From assembly GCF_043290135.1 (NCBI RefSeq), contig NC_134700.1, positions 162,020,553 to 162,084,552 of the forward strand: 64,000 bases of DNA, in the 5' to 3' direction. Source of the stretch: Rhipicephalus microplus. Its lineage: Eukaryota > Arthropoda > Arachnida > Ixodida > Ixodidae. A program made the translations under genes and the position numbers. The notes beneath the pieces are model-generated. The model made no database searches, had not been told where the DNA came from, and saw nothing but the letters and a program-made list of their open reading frames with translations. Of this stretch, positions 1-14,331 are shown piece after piece (position 1 is the stretch's first letter; every line of letters begins with the position of its first letter).

Positions 1-606
1 AAGGGAGGGCATCTTTCCGGCGCGTATTACTTTGGACTTCAGCGCAGCGCCTCTCGTTTTGCCGCGGCGTGCGCCCGGCTGCGACGATGGCGCGTTAGTC
101 AGCAGTGCGTGTTTTGGCGCCAGCTCTTCTGGCCCCAGCGGACTGCCAACCTTTATCTTGAGTGAACTCTTCTTCTGAAATATCCTCTCCGTGCACTTCA
201 TACTCCATCGTGAGCAAATAATTCCGCGCACCGGGCCTCCGAAGGGCCGGCCGCAGGCGAGAACAAGCCCAGCAAAAGCGCGGTCTCCCGAGCCACTCGT
301 TAGGGTTAAAGAAGGCACCGCTCCAGAGGAAAAGGAATTGTTCCTAACTTGACAAAAACTCACTCACTGTGGTCAAATATGGTATTGGTAGAATCCTGAT
401 GACTTCTCGGAACCGATGCGAGCAACAATTCATGAACACTTGAAGAAAAAACTGTAGAAACACAGATTTAGTTGCGCGTCCACAGGAGCCGTACGAACGC
501 AGCCTCCCATTCCGCGTCTCTCCTCATGCGAGTAGGTCGTCTATTTTTATCCAGGTGTGCGTTAAAGAACCAAAGGGTAATTTACTGTGCCCAAGCCTTG
601 TTAGTG
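1..606. other. Anonymous sequence, no gene seen
   Basis: No open frame of note and no recognisable domain. A short stretch near 553-577 (gtgtgcgttaaagaacc) resembles the body of the SINE that follows and may be a relic of an older copy. Confidence 0.5.
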
Positions 607-847
607 GCCCCGCCGCGGTGGTTTTGTAGCTAAGGTACTCGTCTACTGACCTGCAGGTCGCGGGATCGAATCCCAGCTGCGGCGGCTGCATTTCCGATGG
701 AAGCGGAAATATTGTAGGCCCGTGTGCTCAGATTTGGGTGCACGTTAAAGAACTCCAGTAGATCGAAATTTCCGGAGCCCCTTACTACGGCGTCTCTCTA
801 AATCATATCGCGGTTTTGGGACGTTAAACCCCTAAAATCATCAAACA
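607..847 (+). mobile_element. Ruka-type tRNA-derived SINE, full length
   Basis: The copy opens with the gccccgccgcggtgg head. It carries an A-box-like segment (tagctaagg) and a B-box-like segment (ggatcgaatcc). The family body follows (ggcccgtgtgctcag, then gtgcacgttaaagaac), and it ends at gttttgggacgttaaacccc. A 9-bp target-site duplication with one mismatch flanks it (598-606 ttgttagtg, 848-856 ttgttggtg). Such SINEs are transcribed by RNA polymerase III and mobilised by LINE enzymes. Assignment to Ruka rests on knowledge of the tick family. Confidence 0.88.
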
Positions 848-856
848 TTGTTGGTG

Positions 857-1140
857 CGTGACCACCTATAGTTCCACCTTTGCAATGTGCTCACTACTTC
901 GACCTTGTAAACAGCCACTTCGCCGACCATGAACCCATTATAACGAAGAGAGAACGGAAGTGATATATAGCTACCATTGACGAATAATAAAATTCCTTCT
1001 TTAAGTATATACTGGGTTGGTCACGTCTATGATGTAGTGGGCGATATTCACGCATGGTTATCGGTTTAGCGACTAAACACTCCAGCGCTTCACCCCACTC
1101 ATAATCATTACTCCCTGGGTATGCTGTGATTTTAAATGTG
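857..1140. other. Anonymous sequence
   Basis: AT-rich sequence between a SINE and a microsatellite-bearing repeat. No coding or structural signal was seen. Confidence 0.5.
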
Positions 1141-1445
<305 letters not shown>

Positions 1446-1463
1446 GAAGTTTGATGAGAAAAC

Positions 1464-1605
1464 ATTTGGCAGATCCAACGTACCTGGGAATCAACGTAAT
1501 GCGAAGCATACAGAGAGAAGGTGAAGATGCTCCAATTTTATTTGTTGAGCGGCACGTCATAAAATGACGCTCAACATATGCAAAAATTTTGCACGCACAG
1601 TCTTA
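1464..1605 (+). repeat. Dispersed repeat, copy 1 (partner at 7099-7238)
   Basis: Shares a long diverged match with 7099-7238 in direct orientation: tttggcagat, acgtacctgggaatc, atgcgaag, then a region around gacacgtcat, then ttgcacgcacag. This copy follows directly on the (CTAT)n tract; the partner copy lacks the tract. No coding capacity was seen. It is probably a non-autonomous transposon or SINE-like family. Confidence 0.75.
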
Positions 1606-1625
1606 TAATATGTCTTATAATAGTC

Positions 1626-2500
1626 TTATAGTCTTATAATATGTCTATTTCATAAGAACTGACGCAAAGCGTGTTTTGCGTTCAGCAGAGGGTCTGAAAA
1701 CACGGCGGAGAACATGGTTCACAGCGGCCTTTGTAAGCACAAGTTTTTACTATCTTTACAACAACACCGCAGGGCTCTTTTGCGGCGACTGCGGAAGTGG
1801 CACATTAACTTCGTTTATTTTTTTTTTCGTTCCCATCAGCGTGTACGCAAAGGCGAGTGGGGACGAGCAGGCTCGCAATTAAAAAAAGACGTGTGCGCAT
1901 TGTGCACTCTCGAGCTTCGCAAACTGCTCAGAGAAGACGCCTCGACGCTGTTTGCATTGCGACGCTGTTTGCACCTGTGTGCATGTGGGCATAATTTTCT
2001 CATTGTATGTCTTGTATAGGGGTGACCCGAATCTTGGTCAAGCAAAAATTACTTCTCTTTATCCTCTCTTTATCAGGAAACTTGATATGGCAAGAAATGT
2101 TTGCTGATTGTTTTTTTTTTGTTGTGCACATTCTCGTGTCAACTTAACCAATTACGCTTGTTAGTAAGAGCTGCTTCTGTCTCCTCTCGTCTTCGCCTAT
2201 TTCCAGCGTGACTCATCGTTCAAAAAGAGAGGGTTCATTCTTACATAAAAGCCGAGAGTTCAAAATCAGTAGGTGCCACTACGGCCCATTCAAGAGGCTA
2301 GTTTTATCCCCCGACGATTGACTCACACTATTAATTCAGCGAGATGCTTGAAGGTACTAAACAATATTCTAACTCCTGCCTTAGGCATGACGTTCATGAA
2401 GTTGCGGGGCACTTTATGAACGCAAGAGATACAAAATTTCTGAACCTCCAACTCTGCAAGTTGTTTCTTTTTTATGGTTCATCACAGGTTCCCAGTTTCT
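1626..2500. other. Anonymous sequence
   Basis: No recognisable gene. Short frames around 1676-2045 exist on both strands and have no domain signature. Confidence 0.5.
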
Positions 2501-2515
2501 AGCTTTTCACAAGGT

Positions 2516-2617
2516 TGATTGATGATATTGATTGATATGGGGGGTCTAACGTCCCAAAACCACTATATGATTATGAGAGACGCCGTAGTGGAGGGCTCCG
2601 GAAACTTAGACCACCTG
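2516..2617 (-). mobile_element. Ruka-type SINE, 5'-truncated, with target duplication
   Basis: Reverse-complement copy of the SINE 3' body: the (tgatt)n tail comes first on the plus strand, then gtctaacgtcccaaaacca, then gggctccgg. The tRNA-like head is missing. A perfect 15-bp target-site duplication, agcttttcacaaggt, brackets it (2501-2515 and 2618-2632). The truncation therefore happened during target-primed integration and not by later deletion. Confidence 0.88.
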
Positions 2618-2632
2618 AGCTTTTCACAAGGT

Positions 2633-4253
2633 ATTGTTGTTATTGCTCTTTCTGTTCAATTCACTGGCCAGTGCTACTTACGCATACGTTCCCAACATCC
2701 TGCAAAATGTAACTAGTCTTAGTACACTGTTAACGCTGCTAGAATTTTTGTCGCTTGGCACGACGTACCAGATAGCTGAAATCAACACACGACAAATAAA
2801 AGCTTCACGCGTTGAAATTACGCCATCCCTACAATTACTCCTCGCTAGAATCGCGTTGAATGTAAGGAAGCTGCGATGTTTTCTAAAGCAATGTATGGAT
2901 AAAACTGCTGCGCGATGCGGAGCGAAGACATTCGTTTGACCTGTCGCTTGATTTTACATTTTAATCCACCCCCGCACGTGTTGTAGCAATACGGTGAATA
3001 AAAAGCAAGTTTTCGTGGAACTATCATTTCCAGTGGCTAGCAAGCACGCCAAAGTCCGATTACGATTGAGGTACCAAGAGAGCTGGTAGGTTTTTGAGCA
3101 GTGAAAAAAGAGCAAAGGTTCATTACACTGTGCCAAGCAAGTCTCACATGGGCTCTAATTCGACTAGGCTGTGGGTCACGTCTTTGTGCTGAAGATGCGT
3201 ACAGGCGATTAAACGTGAAAAAAAAGGAAGAAAACATGAAAAATGGAAGAGCCATTTTGGGCGTTCAGGTGGGCTTAACTTTGCGCAGTTCTGCGCCATT
3301 AGTACAGCCTGGTGAACTAATCCCACGTTCGAATTGAGAATATTCCTGTACTGCCGCGGGCTCTCTTATTCCAAACTAGTTGTCACGCCTGGGGATGAGA
3401 CAGACATGCACATGCAAGTCAACAAAGAAATGTTCATAAAATATAAATGAACATAAAAGCAATAACTGCGTGTTCTCTACCATCCACAAGGCTGCTTTCC
3501 GGAACACTGGTTGACAGAGGGAGCGAAACAATTTTACCTAACCTGCACTGGGCAATATGATTGTAACTGTGTGAGCGTTTAGGCAAGTGATAATAAAAAA
3601 TACAGCAATTACTCAGATCACGGAGTACTTACGAAAAAAGCTTTGACTTGGAAACTTCTTAAAAACTCCTAATGAAAACTTCTTGGTTGGCAACGTGACG
3701 TCGCAGGAACTAAGCCACCACATTGGTTAGCGAAATGTAACTCGCACTGCTGAATAGGGATCATTCAACGTGCATATTTGCATCACAACGCCAGCCATTT
3801 GCATCATATATCATAACGCATATATTTGAAACGCGGCTGAATGTTCCCATTCTCGATCATATAAGGCAGGAGAACACTCGGAACACTAAAGCTCAGAAAT
3901 AATTTTCTCAAAAGAAACACTGAAGTTGGTGGGGAATCAGCATATTAAAGAAAAAAACGTGTATGCGGGCTTATGCAGTGTTTACAATCGACATGCAAGA
4001 AATATGGAAATGTATGCTGTTTTGTGGATTGTCCGTCTTGGAATCGCTGTACAAACATAAATGGGGGTGCGGTTGCACCTCATATTTAAGCTGTTTTAAT
4101 TTATGCTTGCTACAAGGAATGTAACGAAGTGAGTCGAGCAACTGCCGCGATACGTAAGAATGTGATATAACCATTGTGCCGTGGAATTAGATCAGGAAAC
4201 AGTGGCGTAACCAACTCATTCATAGCTGTTCTTTGAAACGCAAACACAGACGG
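2633..4253. other. Anonymous AT-rich sequence
   Basis: About 1.6 kb without a recognisable gene. The open frames are short and overlap on opposite strands. No repeat shared with the rest of the window was noticed. Confidence 0.5.
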
Positions 4254-7098
<2,845 letters not shown>

Positions 7099-7238
7099 TT
7101 TGGCAGATTCCACGTACCTGGGAATCGACGTTATGCGAAGCTTGTGGAGGGAACGTGACCGTGTTGCAATTTTTTATTGAGCGACACGTCATGAAATGAC
7201 ACTACATATGTGTACAAATGTTGCACGCACAGGCATAT
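7099..7238 (+). repeat. Dispersed repeat, copy 2 (partner at 1464-1605)
   Basis: Direct-orientation partner of 1464-1605, sharing tttggcaga, cacgtacctgggaatc, gttatgcgaag, gcgacacgtcat and ttgcacgcacagg. No (CTAT)n tract is attached here. Neither copy encodes a protein. Confidence 0.75.
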
Positions 7239-7534
7239 GTTGAAAAGATGATGTTACCATAACCAGATGTTTACACTTGCGCAACGATGTCAACTAGAAC
7301 ATGCTTATTAACAACACCAGAAGCTGATATGAAGCGTTGATGCACGCAAAGATGCTGGCCCTGGACACTGCTACATAAATCAACTTCAGCACATGGCACC
7401 TAACCACAATCGACGTTAATTCGACGAGATGGCTGTATCGAAGGAGTACATATGTAATGTTTTTGAAACTGAGTAGGAAGAACTTCAAGCACTATTGACG
7501 TTTAACGAAGATTGGTGTCTATTTGAAAAGTAGT

Positions 7535-7830
7535 TCCTAGACCTGGCGCAGCTCTGTGGTAGAATAATTATCCTGGCTCCAGCGGCTCCATTTCTGATGG
7601 AGGCGGCAATGCTGTAGGCCCGTGTGCTCAGATTTAGGTGCACGTTAAAGAACCCCAGGTGGTTGAAATTTCCGGAGCCTTTCACTACGGCGTCTCCCAT
7701 AATCATATGGTGGTTTTGGGACGTTAAACCCCCTATATCAGTGAATCTGTGATAGAATACTTGACTGCCGCGCAGAATACATGGGTTTGATTCCAGCTGG
7801 GACACTGAAATGTTTTATTTGCATTCGTCG
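7535..7830 (+). repeat. Second tRNA-derived repeat, split by a nested SINE
   Basis: A tRNA-like head, ggcgcagctctgtggtagaa as A-box side and gggtttgattccagctggg as B-box side, is interrupted between the two boxes by the insertion at 7567-7745. The anticodon-side part resumes at 7760. It is not the Ruka head. Similar-looking sequence may continue to about 8075, but that end could not be fixed from one copy. It is most likely a different SINE family; a tRNA pseudogene is the alternative. Confidence 0.6.
7567..7745 (+). mobile_element. Ruka-type SINE, 5'-truncated, nested in another tRNA-like repeat
   Basis: Carries the family body (aggcccgtgtgctcag, gcacgttaaagaaccccagg, atggtggttttgggacg) and lacks the tRNA head. 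It is bracketed by a 14-bp target duplication with one mismatch: tctgtggtagaata at 7553-7566 and tctgtgatagaata at 7746-7759. The duplicated bases are the A-box region of the invaded repeat. Confidence 0.85.
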
Positions 7831-8208
7831 GGGGTAAACGCTACGTACGTCAGGTTTGTCTTTACGATGTTATTTATTCTATGCTTTCGTTGGGTCGACG
7901 CTACCAATGTCGGGTATTTCTCAACGCTCACGCGTTAAAATTGCCCATGTGTGTTCACGTCGTTCCTGGGTAGATATTAAGTGTCAATTCCATGTGGCAC
8001 GTACTCGCATACCAGAGCCACATATGCCGCCCCTGAGTACGTGCTACTGTTTGGCGGGAAGTGTTCGATGACGTACGCGACGGGATTATGACATTATTCA
8101 TGTCTTAACCAGCGCGCCATATTCTTTACGCCATCCTACCCTCTCACGCTAATTTTTGTTCATGCCAAGTTAAGGGGGTGACCCTGAGAACACCCAAATG
8201 TAAGCAGC

Positions 8209-8310
<102 letters not shown>

Positions 8311-8350
8311 CGCTCAAGTCGTCGAAGTTCGCTGAGAAATGCTTAGCATT
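8311..8350 (-). repeat. Flank of (CTAT)n-bearing repeat, inverted copy
   Basis: Reverse complement matches 1141-1190: gttcgctgagaaatgctta here corresponds to the complement of gcatttcttagcgaac. It adjoins the tetranucleotide tract in the same relative order. Confidence 0.7.
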
Positions 8351-9348
8351 TAGTAAATCTTGCTGCATCCCATTAATACGTATTAGGGTCTCTGAGACGC
8401 TCGTCTGGTTGACCTTCTTGCCTTTCCTTCCTTTACCTTCTCCTTCTCCTTTCAGCATCGTGAGAAATGTCTGGTGATGATGTCCAAAAGTTTTTCTGGC
8501 ACTACTACAGGTAGCGTGTTTCTCGTTCTCTGAGTGAACTAGAAGTACCTGAACAATCGCCTCATTGATGTCCCTGCATGTAGTGATATTAAAGATGATG
8601 TTCTCAAAGCTAAAGGCGTACATTTGACTTAAGCTTTTCAAGGAGCCTCGTGTGATAAATCGTTTGAAAGCAATTCTGTTGAGCAGTAATTTTGAGCTCA
8701 CAAATAAGTAGTTCCCTGAAGTTATATTGTTTGTCGCATGCAGAATCTGAGCACCGGCCACGTTTACAAAATGCTTGTACCACCGCAGTTGTGTCTTGTT
8801 GCTGCATTCGAACAAGTCACTCGCTTTTTGAAATACGTGGAATGCCTCAGCCACTTCTCTCGTAGGTGCTATTATGCACAAATAAGATTTCTTTGTCAAC
8901 AAAAAAACGGTACACAATCACACTCAAAACAATGCTTGGACAAGTTTGTTGATTTATTTTATAATGCATTCTTGCATTCAAGAAGCTTCAAATTAGGGCA
9001 CCGGCCATTTTTCCCTATATATGTGCGTCTGCAGGACAAAGGTATTAATACACGAGAACAATTTTACGGGGGACGAACTTTGTCACGCGTTTTAATTGGC
9101 AGTATGCGTTTCTTCCCGGCACCTCTAGCTTTTTTTGAACTGTGGCTCCCACATTGCCCACTTAAATAAGAGCAACTACCACCATGTTAATGCCGCAGCT
9201 GGCGCCTATATTCTGAAATTTGCGGAAAAGAGAATGCACGCAGGACATTACCACTGCCTTATGAATTCGATCACCTATGTGTCTGCGTTGCTCTATACCG
9301 AGTTTTAATGGTGTCAATATTATTAGTTATCTATCCTCACATTCTACA
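8351..9348. other. Unidentified sequence with a long minus-strand frame
   Basis: A 257-codon minus-strand frame (8144-8917) crosses the microsatellite and this region. About 35 of its codons are microsatellite. The remainder has no domain that I can name, no clean start context and no repeat partner in the window. I do not call it a gene. Confidence 0.35.
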
Positions 9349-9580
9349 TGGACCGAGCCCGATGTATTCAGAGGCTAAGGTGCTCGACTGGTGAAGCGAA
9401 GGTCATGAGTTCGATCCCAGCCACGGCGGTCGCATTTCGGTGAAGACAACGGGGTAGAAGCCCGTGTACAGAGTGATGTCAAGAAACGTTAAAGCAGCCA
9501 ATGTGGTCGACATTTTCAGAGCCGTGCACAATAGCACTCTGATAATCATATCGTGGTTTTGGGGCGTAGGCGAAATTCAA
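9349..9580 (+). mobile_element. Diverged tRNA-derived SINE, related to Ruka
   Basis: The head has ggctaaggtgctcgactgg (A-box side) and gagttcgatcccagcc (B-box side), followed by cacggcggtcgcatttcgg. The body has gcccgtgtacagagtgatgt and ends at taatcatatcgtggttttgg. It differs from the other copies (cgatgtca-type body), so it represents another subfamily or an old copy. No clear target duplication was found. Confidence 0.75.
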
Positions 9581-10375
9581 GATACTATTATTGCTCTTGG
9601 TCCTTCACCTTTCTTTTTTACATCGTTTTGCATCACTTCATCTTCTTTTTTTCTTTCATCTTTTTTTTTATTTTTTTCTACAGTGTACTCCCACTTCTTT
9701 CGCTCAAATCCTTCACATCGCTTCTCCTAAACCTCAGTCTTTTCCCGTCGACTTGCTACACGGCACTATGCCTGGCTATGTTATGCTATAGCTGCTGGAC
9801 GAGCACGTAAACGACACTGTACAAGGCTATGACAAGCTTTGAGATATCTCCCATCGTCTTTTTTCATTCCTTCTTAGCTTAATGTCACTCATTATCACCC
9901 TCATTTGCCTTTCCTACTGTTTTGATATACTGTTTTACGCGTGGATAGCTACGTTAGGAGCTGCTTGGTACATACCAGCATTCTGTACTGCAAACACGCC
10001 AAGTTTCGCACTGACTGTGGACAACCAGAATCACTGCAAGCTTAAACAGCTCCGCTGTTATAACTCTCCAGAATTTCTGAAACGAGCGAAGGTGGTAATA
10101 GGAAGCATCGTGCTCGCATATTTTAGGTGAAGCATCGAATTGTATAAATTATAAGTTAAACAGATAGGGAGCTCAGACAGTGGCTGTAGGCACTCATCGT
10201 GAAAAAAAAGCGTGTGTACGTGAGCACAAAAGCTCAACATGAACACATATGTTTTTATGTCTGCCTCCTTTTCCGCCACAGCGCCGCTCTTCAACTGACA
10301 TTCAACATCTGCGTCGTCCGTTTATTCTTGTGCTTGCATCCGCTTGGATTATATTTTTTTACTTTATATATATAT
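9581..10375. other. Anonymous AT-rich sequence
   Basis: Pyrimidine-rich stretch (9595-9720), then plain AT-rich DNA ending in a short (TA)n run that served as the insertion site for element A. No gene was seen. Confidence 0.5.
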
Positions 10376-10661
10376 TGTTACGAGTAAATATAGCACCTGG
10401 TACTATATAAACTCTTTATTTAGGGCGAACTTGTGCCCGTAAACTCAAAGCTAAAGATGGTCAGCCAAGAATGCCACTTGCTCGCTGACTCCAACTTCGT
10501 CGGTCTCTTCTTCTGCCACTCGAGTCTCGTGCCGGTCCCGTGGCGTAGCATCGTGGCGCGTGCAGGGCGGCGTTCCATGGCGCGGCTTTCTTGCTACTTG
10601 CTTGGCGGCTTTTACGAACGCGAACTGTGGCAGCGTCTTCTGCGATGTTCGAGCTGTGGCA
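10376..10661 (-). repeat. Element A 3' LTR
   Basis: 286 bp, TG...CA ends, identical to 15731-16016. On the minus strand it contains a cctaaataaagag polyadenylation signal near its inner-downstream part. The polypurine tract lies immediately to its right on the plus strand (10662-10676). Confidence 0.95.
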
Positions 10662-10740
10662 TTAGTCCCCCTCCTAGCACGCATCGCCCCGATGCGTAGA
10701 GCCGGCTGACAGTTTCTAAGCAATAGGACTTGTCCTTGTG

Positions 10741-13700
10741 TTAGACGACGTGAGTCAGTTCACTTGTTGAATTCCTGTCGTAGTACGGTTTCATCCGTAC
10801 TACATGTACAACTTCCGGGAGATTCCGGCGTCGTGTTGTGCATACTTGACCTTCAGGGATAACTTCGTAGTTTAATGGGCCTAGCTGACGAAGAACCCTG
10901 TAAGGGCCAAAATAGCGGCGCATAAGCTTTTCTGATAGGCCACGTGCACGTACAGGCGTCCAGACCAACACTTGGTCTCCAGGGGAGTACTGAACATCCC
11001 TTCGTCTTAGATTGTAACGGTGCGCGTCGACGTCCTGCTGTTGAATGATGCGGTTTCGTGCTAGTTGTCGCGCCTCTTCTGCCCTTTCTACATATTCGCT
11101 TATGTCAGGGTCCTCTTCATTCGTGCTGTTGACAGGCAGCATCGCGTCTAATGTCGTTATTACTGTCCGACCATAAACAAGTTGAAATGGCGTGAAGTGG
11201 GTTGTCTCTTGTACTGCGGTATTGTATGCAAATGTAGCATACGGTAATATGGTGTCCCAAGTCCGATGCTCGACGTCCACATACATTGCGATCATGTCAG
11301 CAAGCGTCCTGTTCAGCCTTTCAGTTAACCCGTTAGTTTGCGGATGGTATGCGGTGGTTCTTCTGTGGTCGGTGTGCGTTAGTTTCATGACAGACTGTAC
11401 TAGCCTGGCAGTGAACGCAGTTCCTTTGTCAGTTATAAGAACTTTAGGTGCGCCATGTCGCAGCACTATCTGGGTCACGAAAAACTGAGCCACTTCATTT
11501 GCCGTTCCTTTTTTGAGAGATGACGTCTCGGCATACCGGGTCATGTAGTCGGTTGCTACAACTATCCAGCGCTTCCCAAACGATGACATAGGAAATGGTC
11601 CTAGCAAATCCATTCCGACCTGCTCAAACGGGACTTTCGGTGGCTCTATCGGTTTCAAAAGACCTGCTGGTTTTAGGGGTGGTACTTTGCGTCTTTGGCA
11701 TTCTCGACATGATCTTACGTAATGCTGTACTGAATCCGTCAATTTTGGCCAGTAATATCTGCGGCGGATTTTTGCCAAAGTCCTACTAATGCCCAAGTGA
11801 CCTGCCGATGGGTCATCATGACACGCTTCTAAAATTTCCGCTCGCAGTGATGATGGTATCAGCAGTAGGAACGTTTCACCGGTGTGTTGAAAGTTTCTCT
11901 TGTAGAGAACGTTGTTGCGGAGGACGTAGGAACGTAGTCCACGGACGAAAACTCGCGGTACTTCGACTTGCTGTCCCTCTAAGTATTGAATGACCAGAAG
12001 TAATTCTGGGTCCATTCGTTGATCATGAGCCATCTCCGACACATTCACAACTCCAAGAAATGCGGAGTCTTGTTCATGCTCAGGAGACGAGTTCTGGATT
12101 GGTGCTCGCGACAAGCAGTCCGCGTCATTGTGCTTGTGGCCAGACTTGTAGACTACGGTGATGTCATATTCTTGTAGACGTAGGCTCCATCTAGCAAGTC
12201 TTCCGGAAGGATCCTTGAGGTTCGCAAGCCAGCACAATGAATGATGGTCACTGATGGCTCGGAATGGTCTACCGTATAAATATGGACGGAACTTACTGAT
12301 GGCCCATATAACTGCAAGACATTCCTTTTCCGTAGCTGAATAATTATACTCAGCTTTCGACAGAGTGCGGCTTGCATAAGCAATAACTTTTTCTTCCCCA
12401 TTCTGCCATTGAACAAGAATAGCACCGAGGCCAACGTTGCTGGCGTCCGTATGAATGTCTGTTTTGGCATCTTCGTCAAAATGTGCAAGTATGGGGGGTG
12501 ACTGCAAACGCCGTCGTAGCTCAGAGAAGGCGTATTCTTGCTCTTGGTGCCAGATGAATGGCACACCTTCCTTCGTAAGCCGTGTCAGTGGTTCCGCAAT
12601 CTTGGAGAAATTTTCAACAAAGCGCCTATAGTACGCACAAAGCCCCAGGAAACGTCGCATAGCTTTCTTGTCTCTTGGCCTTGGGAAATTTTCAACCGCA
12701 GTGATCTTATCCGGATCTGGGCGGACACCGTGAGAGCTGACAATGTGCCCGAGGAACCGAAGCTCCCGGAACCCGAAGTGGCACTTTTCGGGTTTGATCG
12801 TAAGTGCAGCCATACGAATAGCGTCCAGTACCGTTCTCAATCTCTGTACATGCTGCTCGAACGTAGTGGAAAAAATTACTACGTCATCCAGATAGACAAG
12901 ACATGACTGCCATTTGAGGCCGGAGAGCACAGTGTCCATCATCCTCTGGAAGGTAGCGGGAGCAGAACACAAACCAAATGGGAGTACTTTGAACTCGTAG
13001 AGTCCGTCGGGTGTCACAAACGCCGTCTTTTCCCGATCGCGTTCGTCGACTTCTATTTGCCAGTACCCGCTCTTTAGATCCAACGATGAAAAAAAGTGAG
13101 CATTGCGCAGTTTATCCAACGTATCGTCGACTCGTGGGAGTGGGTACACGTCTCGCTTCGTGACGAGGTTGAGTTTCCTGTAATCAACACAGAACCGCAT
13201 GGTGTTGTCCTTCTTCTTCACCAGTACTACTGGCGATGCCCATGGGCTTTTGGAGGGCTGTATGACATCGTCGTCGAGCATCTCCTGTACTTGCTTCTTT
13301 ATCGCCTCCCTTTCTTTTGGAGCTACTCGGTATGGATGCTGACATACTGGTCTAACATGCCCTTCGATTACAATGCGGTGCTTTGCTACAGGCGTACGTC
13401 CGACTTTCGAAGAAGAGGAAAAACACTCTGCGAATTCCTTGATCAACTCCACAATCTGGTCTTTCTGCAGAGATGAAAGCTCTCGGTCAATATCTATTTT
13501 CTCGAGGACACTGTTTACTGTTGAGGGCGTTGTAGGTACTTTTTCCATGGTGCAAACATCTGAAACTTGTACGTAGTCATGAAGTGATGCTATGGCTGCT
13601 CCCTTCGCCACATGCTGTACCTCGTTGGTAAAGTTAGTCAATAGCACATCAGTATATCCGTTCCGCAGGTTCACTAGACCTCTCGCCACGCGTATTCCCT

Positions 13701-14331
13701 TTGTGAGCAGCAGTTCGACATTTCCATCAGCTAGTCCGGCATATTCACGAAAAACGTCGCTTTTCACAGAAACTGTCACGCTGCTACGTGGCGGCACTGT
13801 CACACCTTCATCCACAATACGAAGAGACGAAACAATTGGTTGCTCCGCATGACACACGGCAACAGCGTTCTCTGTAGAGAAAGAAACTTGGGATTTCTGC
13901 AAGTCGATGATGGCACTGTTTGTTTGCAGAAAGTCCATGCCCAGAATTGCCTCACGGGAACATTCAGGGAGAACAATAAAACTGCAGACGTACACATGGC
14001 CTCTTATTCCCACTCTCGCTGTGCACAATCCTACGGGGCTGACTAAGTGCCCACCGGCGGTGCGTATCTGCGGTCCGGTCCAATGAGTGAGCACTTTCTT
14101 CAGCTTCTTTGCGAGCATGCTACTTATTACTGAGTAATCTGCACCTGTGTCTATTAACGCTATGGTTTCGACGTCGTCTATTCTGACTTGTAGCTCGGAT
14201 GTCACGTCACCATTACTGCGCTTGTCCGTCGTTGTGTCAGTGTCGTCGTCTGATCCGGTTAGCGATGGAGGGTTTTCAGTTTTTCGAAAATCAGCGGCCC
14301 TGCCTCCACAGGTCGCCGGTTCTAGTTTTCC
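10741..14331 (-). CDS. pol: Element A Pol polyprotein (protease-RT-RNase H-integrase)
   Basis: Encodes the enzymes that copy and insert the element. Counting from the GTG at 14205: aspartic protease DTGA at residues 19-22 with LGMDF near 88-92; reverse transcriptase with D376 in SLDLKSGYW and YLDD at 438-441; RNase H with HTDAS at 585-589 and TEKECLAV near 625-632; integrase zinc finger H796, H803, C833, C836; catalytic triad D866, D926, E962; GPY motif near 1098-1102. No chromodomain or envelope is seen. The frame is open without a stop up to 14331, inside the end of gag and in its -1 frame, so expression as a Gag-Pol fusion by frameshifting is likely and the GTG is not a true start. All catalytic residues are present. 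Confidence 0.95.
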   Translation of the reverse strand, partial: GKLEPATCGGRAADFRKTENPPSLTGSDDDTDTTTDKRSNGDVTSELQVRIDDVETIALIDTGADYSVISSMLAKKLKKVLTHWTGPQIRTAGGHLVSPVGLCTARVGIRGHVYVCSFIVLPECSREAILGMDFLQTNSAIIDLQKSQVSFSTENAVAVCHAEQPIVSSLRIVDEGVTVPPRSSVTVSVKSDVFREYAGLADGNVELLLTKGIRVARGLVNLRNGYTDVLLTNFTNEVQHVAKGAAIASLHDYVQVSDVCTMEKVPTTPSTVNSVLEKIDIDRELSSLQKDQIVELIKEFAECFSSSSKVGRTPVAKHRIVIEGHVRPVCQHPYRVAPKEREAIKKQVQEMLDDDVIQPSKSPWASPVVLVKKKDNTMRFCVDYRKLNLVTKRDVYPLPRVDDTLDKLRNAHFFSSLDLKSGYWQIEVDERDREKTAFVTPDGLYEFKVLPFGLCSAPATFQRMMDTVLSGLKWQSCLVYLDDVVIFSTTFEQHVQRLRTVLDAIRMAALTIKPEKCHFGFRELRFLGHIVSSHGVRPDPDKITAVENFPRPRDKKAMRRFLGLCAYYRRFVENFSKIAEPLTRLTKEGVPFIWHQEQEYAFSELRRRLQSPPILAHFDEDAKTDIHTDASNVGLGAILVQWQNGEEKVIAYASRTLSKAEYNYSATEKECLAVIWAISKFRPYLYGRPFRAISDHHSLCWLANLKDPSGRLARWSLRLQEYDITVVYKSGHKHNDADCLSRAPIQNSSPEHEQDSAFLGVVNVSEMAHDQRMDPELLLVIQYLEGQQVEVPRVFVRGLRSYVLRNNVLYKRNFQHTGETFLLLIPSSLRAEILEACHDDPSAGHLGISRTLAKIRRRYYWPKLTDSVQHYVRSCRECQRRKVPPLKPAGLLKPIEPPKVPFEQVGMDLLGPFPMSSFGKRWIVVATDYMTRYAETSSLKKGTANEVAQFFVTQIVLRHGAPKVLITDKGTAFTARLVQSVMKLTHTDHRRTTAYHPQTNGLTERLNRTLADMIAMYVDVEHRTWDTILPYATFAYNTAVQETTHFTPFQLVYGRTVITTLDAMLPVNSTNEEDPDISEYVERAEEARQLARNRIIQQQDVDAHRYNLRRRDVQYSPGDQVLVWTPVRARGLSEKLMRRYFGPYRVLRQLGPLNYEVIPEGQVCTTRRRNLPEVVHVVRMKPYYDRNSTSELTHVV

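Noticed and set aside
10433..10699. Small frames repeated at 10433-10699 and 15788-16063
   Set aside because: They lie in the two identical LTRs of element A and reflect LTR duplication, not a gene family.
12153..13852. Long frames antisense to element A pol
   Set aside because: Shadows of a coding strand; no independent signature.
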